DNA from: Bacteroidota bacterium
Lineage (GTDB): Bacteria > Bacteroidota > Bacteroidia > 2-12-FULL-35-15
Assembly: GCA_021323165.1 (NCBI GenBank)
Contig: JAJTCJ010000015.1
Coordinates: 1-32,133 of the forward strand
Length of the DNA: 32,133 bases
Direction of reading: 5' to 3'
In this document: one piece after another, positions 25,758 to 32,133 of the stretch
Numbering within the stretch: position 1 is the first letter of the stretch
Layout: each line of letters opens with the position of its first letter
Translations under genes and position numbers: made by a program
Notes under the pieces: generated by a model
Told to the model about the DNA's origin: nothing
The model's input: the letters and a program-made list of their open reading frames with translations, nothing else
The model's database searches: none

Positions 25758-25989
25758 TTATAAAGGGTTTCCGAAGAGACGGATCACGTCATTTAATTTG
25801 AAAACAATTACTTTTCCTTCTTTTATAGCATGCACAACAACATCGTAGCTGGTATCATTAAAAGGAGCGTTATGAACTATTTCGAGAGAATTTAAAAAGA
25901 TCTTATCCTGATTCATGCGATTAACGGCAAATTTCTCCGTAAATTACTGCATACTTTTCATAAAGGCTTTGCGCTGCTTTCGAATCCAT
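25758..25989 (-). pseudogene. Frameshifted small gene (unknown product)
   Basis: From ATG at 25989 the frame reads MDSKAAQSLYEKYAV... and hits a stop after 22 codons. In the next frame the sequence continues smoothly as FTEKFAVNR, MNQDKIFLNS ... KVIVFKLND and ends LFGNPL. Removing one A in the GTAATTT stretch joins the two into a protein of about 76 residues. The flow across the junction argues for one gene with a 1-base insertion. The alternative is an intact 52-residue protein from the ATG at 25916 (25758-25916). No family recognised. Confidence 0.5.
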
Positions 25990-26045
25990 GTGTTAAAGTT
26001 AAGAAGATAATTTATCTCTGATAAGTCATCCGATGGAATAAAAAA

Positions 26046-26070
26046 AAGCATCCCGCAATGCGGGATGCTT
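26046..26070 (-). terminator. Rho-independent terminator of the tRNA remnant
   Basis: Stem AAGCATCCCGC/GCGGGATGCTT with loop AAT. On the minus strand it is followed by eight T and then ATTCC. It lies 11 bp after the tRNA-like 3' end at 26082, the same arrangement as at the tRNA-Phe gene. Confidence 0.8.
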
Positions 26071-26081
26071 CTCTAAAAAAG

Positions 26082-26108
26082 TGGAGGCTACGGGCGAAAT
26101 GTCGAACC
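26082..26108 (-). pseudogene. Remnant of a tRNA gene (3' end only)
   Basis: Minus strand reads GGTTCGACATTTCGCCCG and then TAGCCTCCA: a T-loop-like TTCGA and an acceptor-like AGCCTCC-A. The 5' half, anticodon arm and matching GGAGGCU are absent upstream, and the T-stem does not close. It is directly followed by a terminator whose flanks (tggaataaaaaaa ... gcttct) match those of the tRNA-Phe terminator. Best read as a decayed or recombined tRNA gene; identity cannot be given. Confidence 0.4.
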
Positions 26109-26244
26109 GTTTTTTTTTGGATGACATAAATTTATTTTTTGGATTAAGTGGTTTGTTTTCATAGTTGCGACCACGGCAGAAAAAAACTCCGACTCTCCTA
26201 TATTTCTTATACAGATTATATCTTATCTTTATAAAAAGGAAGAT

Positions 26245-27381
26245 ATGATGTTGAGAAATAATACCACTTGTTTTTTTTTAGTGCTATCCTGTTTTTTTGG
26301 AAAGGTTAAGGCACAGGAGAGCCTCTTCTTTAAAGACTCTCACATAAGTCATCTCAAGGTTGAGGAACAGAATATTGCGATCTTCAAAAGGCCCATAACT
26401 AACCGTGAGTACATCATCTATATGCAATGGTTGCGGAGTGTTTTTTCTTCGAATTATCCTGATATTTATTTAAGTAGTATCCCTGGCTTAAACATAGACA
26501 CCTTGAAAGAAATCAATGCTCAGTCCGGAGGGAATCTAAACGACATTAATACGATTTTAAACTGCACCAAAGCTTTTGTTAAGGATTACATGTTCAATCC
26601 TAGGTATTTAGATTATCCTGTGATTGGAGTTTCATGGCAAAATGCAAATAACTATGGCTTATGGTTGGCTGATCGCTACAATGAATATACATTAATCACG
26701 ATGGGATATCTTAATTATAATTATTCACCAACTGAGAATGATTATTTTAGTACAGATGCTTATTTAGCGGGGATGTGGCAGGGTGTATTAAAACGCCACG
26801 TGAAAACAGGTGATCCTTCTAATCCGGAAAGGGATTTTAATTGGTCAGATAATGTTTTCATTCCGGCTTTCAGATTGCCGAGCAGAAAGGAAATAAATGC
26901 TGCAGGAGATAGTTCTGTTATAATTAATTCTTTCAAATCGTACCCCTTCAATAAAAGACATTTTTTGGCCGAATGGGAACAAAGATATTTGGCCAGCGAC
27001 TCGGACAGTGTCCTTAACCTTTGGACTAATAAAGACACAGATCCTACTCCTGAAAAAATAGTATCTCGCAAACTACATAAAGTGAACATAACAGGAGAGC
27101 TTATTTTAGATATTAATAATCAAACCAATGAATCTCGCTTGCCTGAAATTTATAAACAGAATGGACAGGAACTGAAATCTCTGGAAAATTATAAGGAGAA
27201 TTTGAAAGAGTGCTGTTTAGAGGGTTTAAATTCTAATCCGGTTATTTGTGAGGATAAGAATGGGAAACCGGTATTAGTTGCACCATATAACAATATGCAG
27301 GCCCCACACTACGAGAAATTCTCTGTGTGCCGTTTGGCTTGTACGTTAAATGAAAAACAGGTTGGGGATCTTAAAAAGTAA
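26245..27381 (+). CDS. Exported protein with SUMF1/GldJ-like fold
   Basis: 378 residues. Signal peptide to about residue 23 (KVKA|QE). SUMF1-type features: ITNREYIIYMQWL (about 51-63), YPVIGVSWQNANNYGLW (about 124-140), LPSRKEINAAG in the middle and FSVCRLACT near the end. The Cys pair of true formylglycine-generating enzymes is not seen, so a structural role like the gliding lipoproteins GldJ/GldK is more likely than an enzyme. No lipobox Cys, unlike those. The start ATG has a strong AAAAAGGAAG ribosome-binding site. The gene stands alone, convergent with the phosphatase gene. Confidence 0.75.
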   Translation: MMLRNNTTCFFLVLSCFFGKVKAQESLFFKDSHISHLKVEEQNIAIFKRPITNREYIIYMQWLRSVFSSNYPDIYLSSIPGLNIDTLKEINAQSGGNLNDINTILNCTKAFVKDYMFNPRYLDYPVIGVSWQNANNYGLWLADRYNEYTLITMGYLNYNYSPTENDYFSTDAYLAGMWQGVLKRHVKTGDPSNPERDFNWSDNVFIPAFRLPSRKEINAAGDSSVIINSFKSYPFNKRHFLAEWEQRYLASDSDSVLNLWTNKDTDPTPEKIVSRKLHKVNITGELILDINNQTNESRLPEIYKQNGQELKSLENYKENLKECCLEGLNSNPVICEDKNGKPVLVAPYNNMQAPHYEKFSVCRLACTLNEKQVGDLKK

Positions 27382-27470
27382 GATATCTCGTTTGTTTTCA
27401 TTTACTGTAACGTTCGTTAATCACAATGCTTTATCGCCTTAACTTTTACCGGAGACTTAATGGAGTCTTA

Positions 27471-29597
27471 TCACATTCTGATACCTATTACAAGTATATC
27501 ATCCACTTGTTCAGTTCCGGCTTTCCAATCCTCAATAAAGGTATTTAAGTATTGTTCTTGTTCCTGCATGGTCTTATTTTGAAGGCTCACTAAAATCTCC
27601 TTAAACTTTCGAGTCATTAATTTCTTTCCATCCTTCCCGCTAAACTGGTCTGCGTAACCGTCCGTAAAAATGTAAAATGTGTCGCCCGGTTGTAATTGAA
27701 TTTCGTGGGTGGCAAAATGCTGTTCATCATCTGTCAAACCGCCAATTGCAACTTTAGTTGCCTTTATTTCTTCTACTTCGGTCTGCCCACTTCGAATGAT
27801 CCAGACAGGTCGATTTGCACCTGCATACTTTACAAGTCGATTCTTTGTGTCAACGGAGCAGATAGCGATGTCCATTCCGTCCCTGGTTGATTCATCTTTA
27901 TCAGTTTGTTTCAAAGATTTCTTAATTCCTTTATTTAAAAGAGATAAGATCTCGCTTGTGTTATTACTTTGTTGAACTGCATCGGTGAGTCTCTCAGAAC
28001 CAACCATACTCATTAGCGAACCCGGTACTCCATGGCCTGTGCAATCTGCGGCAGCAATATAGATCGATTCCGGTTTCTTATTAAAAAAATAAAAATCTCC
28101 GCTTACAATGTCTTTTGGTTTAAAGAGAATGAAACTTTGAGGAAGCGATAAACGAACTTCCTCTTTATCTGGAAGGGTAGCTTGCTGAATTCGGAGTGCA
28201 TACTCAATACTATCTATTATCTCATTTTGTTTCTCTTGTATTAGGTTTCTTTGTCTTTCGGAGATGTCCTTTTGCTTTTCAACTTCTGTCTTTTGTTGGG
28301 CAATTAATTTATTGTCTTTCCTTGATTTGTAAAGACTGTAGAATACAAAAAGTAAAAAAAACACCAACAATCCTGAGCCAGCCAGTATTAATTTTTGAAT
28401 AAAAGCCTGTTGTTTTATGTTTAGTTCACTTAGTGATTTTTCTTTCTCAAGGTTCTGGATCTGCTTTTGCTTATTTGCTGTTTCAATATTTTTTTTCAAA
28501 AGTTCACTTTCATTGTTTTTTATCGTAAGGTCTTGAATAAGTTTTTGTTGGTTGAGGTTCTCAATTTCTTTCTTTTTCTCATTTGCTAATAGCAGATTCC
28601 TCAATAATTCTGCTTCTTTTGCCTTTATGGTAAGGTCAGAAACGGCCTTGTCCTTTGCAAGTAACTCTAATTCCAGCTGCTTACGTTTTACCTCTTCTTC
28701 CTGATGACGCAGTTCCTCCTCTTTGAGCTTTTTCTGGTTTTCAAGCGAAAGCTGCTCCTCTTTGAGATTGATAATCTGTTCATTTACGGCATTTTCAATG
28801 TCAACGATCTTTTGTTTTTTCTCATACTCGTCAAGCTGGTTTAATTTTCTTTTTTGAAGCGCCAAATACCAATTATCAGGTACCAGTTTGAGTCCGTTAA
28901 CTGTTGTGCCAAAACGATAAATATTGGATGCTTTGCCAAGTATTTTAGGATCGTTTTCTGCCAGCTTATTAGACATAGTAATAGTGAAGTTTTGCTCCGG
29001 AATGGTGTCCGAATCTTTCTTTTTGGCACTTGGTGGTATTTTGGTATTTATCAAAATTTCTTTAGTGATATAACCTTTTTTACTTAAAGTTACTTTATAG
29101 GTATTGCGCTTATTAAGGATAATTGAGTTGTCAAGGATTGTTATTCCTCTATTACTGGAGTCTTTTTCGTTTTTAACATTGATGTTAACACCTTCCATCT
29201 CTGGGTTCGACTGCCAAGTCCCATGATTTTTGCCCAGACTTTTATCGATAAACCTAAAGTTAATATGTACCAAGGTATCGTTAGGCTTAATGGTGGGAGC
29301 ACCAAATTTAGCTCTGATTTTTCTGACCTCCCCATTAGAAAACCTTTTTTCCTTTAAAAGCTCACCAGTATTAAGATTGTAATAATGCCATACACTATCC
29401 CTTTTATTGTTTCGATAAATCCCTATCGCAGCGGTATTATTTTTGGTTTCTATCCATAAGCCTTCCTTTTTACCGTTTTTATATGTATTAAAATATTCAC
29501 CGTACGCGCTATACGTGGAAGTTGATAGTTTTTTATTCTGACCGACAACTTGTATCGACAAGAATAGGAGAATCAGTAGAATTTGAATATGCTTCAT
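27471..29597 (-). CDS. SpoIIE-type PP2C phosphatase with exported sensory N-terminus
   Basis: 708 residues. Signal peptide 1-19; MORN/WEXK-like repeats at about 32-90 (YGEYFNTYKNGKKEGLW, IYRNNKRDSVWHYY); an Ig/PEGA-like region at about 110-210; a long coiled coil at about 250-395; one membrane segment at 402-424; a second short coiled coil; then the cytoplasmic phosphatase domain (about 465-708). Metal-binding Asp501 in DIVSGDFYFF, Asp518 in AAADCTGHG, RDGMD, FTDGYAD (Asp646) and QVDDILV are all present. Serine phosphatases of this class usually act on anti-anti-sigma factors or other regulators; none is adjacent. The layout is common in Bacteroidota. Confidence 0.92.
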   Translation of the reverse strand: MKHIQILLILLFLSIQVVGQNKKLSTSTYSAYGEYFNTYKNGKKEGLWIETKNNTAAIGIYRNNKRDSVWHYYNLNTGELLKEKRFSNGEVRKIRAKFGAPTIKPNDTLVHINFRFIDKSLGKNHGTWQSNPEMEGVNINVKNEKDSSNRGITILDNSIILNKRNTYKVTLSKKGYITKEILINTKIPPSAKKKDSDTIPEQNFTITMSNKLAENDPKILGKASNIYRFGTTVNGLKLVPDNWYLALQKRKLNQLDEYEKKQKIVDIENAVNEQIINLKEEQLSLENQKKLKEEELRHQEEEVKRKQLELELLAKDKAVSDLTIKAKEAELLRNLLLANEKKKEIENLNQQKLIQDLTIKNNESELLKKNIETANKQKQIQNLEKEKSLSELNIKQQAFIQKLILAGSGLLVFFLLFVFYSLYKSRKDNKLIAQQKTEVEKQKDISERQRNLIQEKQNEIIDSIEYALRIQQATLPDKEEVRLSLPQSFILFKPKDIVSGDFYFFNKKPESIYIAAADCTGHGVPGSLMSMVGSERLTDAVQQSNNTSEILSLLNKGIKKSLKQTDKDESTRDGMDIAICSVDTKNRLVKYAGANRPVWIIRSGQTEVEEIKATKVAIGGLTDDEQHFATHEIQLQPGDTFYIFTDGYADQFSGKDGKKLMTRKFKEILVSLQNKTMQEQEQYLNTFIEDWKAGTEQVDDILVIGIRM

Positions 29598-29703
29598 TGT
29601 TAATTTATTCGAAATATGCTTTGGAAATTGGATTCCATATTATAAATTTGATGTTAGCTCAAAGTAGGACAAAAACCAAGTTTACTTTTTTACTCTTTTT
29701 AGC

Positions 29704-30984
29704 TTATTTGTTTTTCCTTCTGCGCACCTTGTGCATCGTGTCATTTCCTGTCTTATTCTGATTTGCTTTTAATATCGCTTTCCCTTTTGGGATTTCATGA
29801 ACATCAATCAGGTATGGGTGTTTTGATAAAATAAAATTTTTAGCAATTGTATCATTAAAGAAATTACCTCTTAGAAAGTTCAGGCAATACTGGTTAATCA
29901 ATACATACTTATTCCAAATCGCCTCTTTATCTCTTCGATTTTGTAATCCTTTTAATATTGCAAAAGAACTTAATGATATATAATCATTGTGTTCCATCTC
30001 AATCGTTGCATAAACCCTATCGGAATATCTGAGAGAATCCATGACCTTGAATGAAGCAGCAGGGCCTGCAAACAGCAAGGTTGGAACATTCATGTTTTGA
30101 ATTTTTTCGAATAGTTTTTGTGTAAGGGACTCAAAACCCTGTGGGTTGACATCAATTGAATAGTCAAATGTATTATCTAAACTAATTAAGCATGAAACAG
30201 GTGAGTAATCTTCTGTTTTATATCCCAGAATAGCTTGTGCTCCGTAACTTTGTCCTATTGCTGCAATTTTGGAAAAATCAATAAAAGGCAGACTTTTAAT
30301 TGCGTTCACCATAAAATCAATATCTTTTGTTGAACGTTCCAGATCCCAGTTTAAATTTACCGATTCATAGTTGCTAGCTTGAAAGGCTCCTGAAATTACT
30401 ACAAAACCATGACTTGCAAGGTATTCGCATAGAACAGTATTATCATTTAATGTTCCACCCAAACCTGCATGATAGATTACAAGTGGAAATTTTTCAGCCA
30501 GGGGGGAAGCATTCTTAAAAACTTTTAACGGTTGTTGCAGATGTTCTGTAAATTTTTCTTTCTGTTCTTTATTCAGGCTATCTGCATCAAATATGTAAAA
30601 TGATGAATTCTTCTCGTTATAATCTTCAATTCTTTTTATGAAGGTTTTTAGCGTAGCATCCGGGGTCTGAACTTTTATATAGTCTCCATACAACATTGGT
30701 TTGTCTTTTGGATTTACTTTAGCAGGATACCATATGTTTATGATTATAGGTCGGGGATCGCGATTTTGAGAGCTTGTGTCGTCCGGGTATTTTAAGTTGT
30801 AGGTTCTTGAATAATCAAAATCAATAATTGTTTTATAACCTACATCGTATTGTCCCATTTCAAGGTTAGGGTAAAGCGCTGTTACCTGTGCAATCACTGG
30901 TGCATAACCCAAGATTAAAATCATTGAAAAGTAAAAAACAAGTTTTAGATTTCGAATGTTTCTTGGTTTAAAGTCTTTCTTCAT
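29704..30984 (-). CDS. Exported alpha/beta hydrolase (platelet-activating-factor acetylhydrolase/dienelactone hydrolase-like)
   Basis: 426 residues. Uncleaved or cleaved N-terminal signal at about 13-32 (FYFSMILILGYAPVIAQ). Alpha/beta-hydrolase core at about 165-340: oxyanion region FPLVIYHAGLGGT, nucleophile Ser246 in IGQSYGAQ, acid residue probably in LDNTFDY and His332 in MEHNDY. An internal insertion at about 105-155 may form a lid. Substrate unknown; esterase activity is inferred. Runs in the same direction as the phosphatase gene (106 bp upstream of it) and may be co-transcribed. Confidence 0.8.
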   Translation of the reverse strand: MKKDFKPRNIRNLKLVFYFSMILILGYAPVIAQVTALYPNLEMGQYDVGYKTIIDFDYSRTYNLKYPDDTSSQNRDPRPIIINIWYPAKVNPKDKPMLYGDYIKVQTPDATLKTFIKRIEDYNEKNSSFYIFDADSLNKEQKEKFTEHLQQPLKVFKNASPLAEKFPLVIYHAGLGGTLNDNTVLCEYLASHGFVVISGAFQASNYESVNLNWDLERSTKDIDFMVNAIKSLPFIDFSKIAAIGQSYGAQAILGYKTEDYSPVSCLISLDNTFDYSIDVNPQGFESLTQKLFEKIQNMNVPTLLFAGPAASFKVMDSLRYSDRVYATIEMEHNDYISLSSFAILKGLQNRRDKEAIWNKYVLINQYCLNFLRGNFFNDTIAKNFILSKHPYLIDVHEIPKGKAILKANQNKTGNDTMHKVRRRKNK

Positions 30985-31291
30985 CTTTTTATTTTTCAGA
31001 TGGTTTTGTTCTTGCTCGTATGGCTAATCAGTCGCCCGTTATGTTGAGTTGTCAATTCACTTACCCAAACTTTTATATTGGAAATCTTATCTCGCAAAAT
31101 ACGTTAATTTGGTAAGAGCTGAGAATGTTAACTTCCCTTTACTTGATTGTTACTCAAATATATTAATTTCTAGGATCGAAGAGCTGGCAAATAATTCATG
31201 AAAGCATCTAGAAAAGGGCAGTTAGATGAGAATTCTGTTTCAGGGCTGGAATAAAAAAAGCACATCATTTCTGATGTGCTTCTGTGAACTG
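30985..31291. other. 307-bp intergenic region
   Basis: AT-rich leader of the hydrolase gene on the left; the tRNA-Phe terminator at the right end (31253-31281). No other gene or clear repeat was seen. Confidence 0.4.
31253..31281 (-). terminator. Rho-independent terminator of tRNA-Phe
   Basis: Stem AAGCACATCA/TGATGTGCTT, loop TTTC; on the minus strand followed by seven T and ATTCC. Core identical to the terminator at 22430-22450. Confidence 0.85.
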
Positions 31292-31364
31292 TGGTGCCTC
31301 CAGGGATCGAACCAGGGACACAAGGATTTTCAGTCCTTTGCTCTACCATCTGAGCTAAGGCACC
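31292..31364 (-). tRNA. tRNA-Phe (anticodon GAA)
   Basis: 73 bases without encoded CCA. Acceptor stem GGTGCCT/AGGCACC with discriminator A; D-arm GCTC AGATGGTA GAGC; anticodon stem AAGGA/TCCTT with loop CTGAAAA, anticodon GAA; T-arm CCTGG TTCGATC CCTGG. The central T-stem pair is T-T (U51-U63), a mismatch. All other stems close. Its terminator lies directly downstream. Confidence 0.95.
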
Positions 31365-31445
31365 AACTCATTTATTCGGAGGGCAAATGTAATCAATATT
31401 TCTATTTCACAAAAAAATATTTTACTCATTACTATGGTTATTTCG

Positions 31446-31453
31446 TAGTTTTG
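31446..31453 (+). promoter_or_regulatory. Candidate -7 promoter element of coaX
   Basis: TAGTTTTG matches TAnnTTTG exactly and is preceded by TTTAC at 31421 at about 20-base spacing. It ends 4 bases before the ATG at 31458. Confidence 0.4.
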
Positions 31454-31457
31454 TGAT

Positions 31458-32133
31458 ATGCAATTAAGAACTCAGGCACTTTCAGGTATTTCCTTCTCTG
31501 GATGAGTCGATTATCCCTGCTCTTACTGCTCAATTTCCAATCAATCGTTGTATAATCTGCTCTGTTGTAAATGAGATTGAGTCTTTTATCCGGGAAACTG
31601 AACTTAAGATTCCTGTATTGCTTTTTAATGCTCAAACACCGGTTCCGGTCAAAAATCTCTACCGTTCGGCTCATACACTCGGAAGCGACCGCCTTGCCGC
31701 AGCTGTAGGAGGAAATTTACTGGCTCCTTCACAGGATGTACTGGTTATAGATGCCGGTACCTGCATCAAATATAATTTTGTGAATGCCTCAGGTGAATAT
31801 CTCGGTGGCGCCATCTCTCCCGGATTACAGATGCGCTTTAATGCGTTGAACCACTATACAGCCCGTTTACCCTTATTAAAAACAAGTGAAGATTACTCTG
31901 AGCTCATCGGCACAACCTCCGAGGAAAGCATTTACTCAGGAGTGGAGCTAGGTGCCCTGGCGGAAGTAGAAGGCATGATAGATCAGTATTCCCAACGATT
32001 TAACAATATAAAAGTATTTTTAACAGGCGGAGACGCTGATTTTTTTGCTAAACGGCTAAAAAAACCCATCTTTGCAGACCAATTTCTGATCCTGAAAGGG
32101 TTGAATGAAATATTAGAACACAATAAATTACAG
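31458..32133 (+). pseudogene. coaX: Type III pantothenate kinase, 5' part deleted (3' end cut by window edge)
   Basis: CoaX phosphorylates pantothenate in CoA synthesis. From base 31468 the frame reads ELRHFQVFPSLDES, then NLYRSAHTLGSDRLAAAVGG, VIDAGTCIKYNFV, GEYLGGAISPGLQMRF, SGVELGALAEVEG and FLTGGDAD, all typical CoaX motifs, and is open to the window end. The N-terminal Asp-x-Gly-Asn ATP-binding motif, expected about 15-20 residues upstream, is missing, and an in-frame stop (TAA at 31465) precedes this part. An ATG at 31458 reads Met-Gln-Leu, the kind of start CoaX has, but in another frame and only 13 codons from a stop. This fits a deletion of roughly 40-60 bases, or an assembly error. 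Confidence 0.65.

Noticed and set aside
25581-25763. A 60-codon + strand frame upstream of the OMPLA-like gene
   Set aside because: No recognisable pattern, and its end overlaps the stop region of the frameshifted minus-strand gene; looks like leader DNA.
26082-31364. An integrated element bounded by the tRNA remnant and tRNA-Phe
   Set aside because: The two tRNA ends are not direct repeats of each other and no integrase is present, so att sites cannot be supported; only the terminator flanks are alike.

Overview
The window looks like chromosomal DNA of a Bacteroidota bacterium, probably a free-living environmental member of the Cytophagia/Sphingobacteriia/Flavobacteriia type. The evidence is the purH-mreB-mreC-mreD-PBP2-rodA gene order, a type IX secretion (T9SS) sorting-domain protein, lipoproteins with the Cys-Thr-Asp ... 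Asp-Asp-Gly-Ser-Cys repeat common in this phylum, a SUMF1-fold protein of the gliding-protein kind, TAnnTTTG-type promoter elements, weak Shine-Dalgarno sequences and AT-rich spacers. The exact genus cannot be told from the sequence alone.

Layout. 1-7294 (+): end of purine synthesis (purH), then the rod-shape elongasome (mreB, mreC, mreD, PBP2, rodA). 7377-10660 (-): a single-domain response regulator, phosphoglycerate mutase gpmI directly behind a two-membrane-segment histidine kinase, and a 41-residue membrane peptide. 10960-13855: envelope and stress-type genes (DUF4142 protein, 35-residue membrane peptide, pncC/CinA-C, small lipoprotein, a very Gly/Asn/Arg-rich low-complexity protein). 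14014-20426 (+): a signalling cluster of a receiver protein, a 990-residue CheB-CheR-PAS fusion, a PAS histidine kinase of the NarX/DegS class and a NarL-type regulator, with an unknown exported protein at the end. 20498-25541 (-): a DUF892 ferritin-like protein, two tandem paralogous lipoproteins, a collagen-like Gly-X-Y protein coupled to a T9SS-sorted protein, and an outer-membrane phospholipase A-like protein. 25542-26244: a decayed stretch with a frameshifted small gene and what looks like the 3' end of a lost tRNA gene with its terminator. 26245-30984: accessory genes (SUMF1-fold protein, SpoIIE-type phosphatase with a large sensory N-terminus, alpha/beta hydrolase). 31292-32133: tRNA-Phe and a coaX gene whose first coding bases, including the ATP-binding motif, appear to be deleted.

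How the parts work together. The left part is ordinary core genome: MreB/C/D with PBP2 and RodA build the side-wall peptidoglycan. The middle is an unusually dense signalling zone: two kinases, three receiver proteins, one CheB/CheR fusion with no chemoreceptor nearby and, further on, a PP2C phosphatase. The right part encodes mostly secreted or surface-anchored products. Rho-independent terminators separate most units, and several are related in sequence. No CRISPR array, phage, insertion sequence or known defence system was seen. The most promising places for a second look are the broken coaX, the tRNA remnant with its decayed neighbour, the CheB/CheR signalling cluster, and the collagen-like/T9SS pair.
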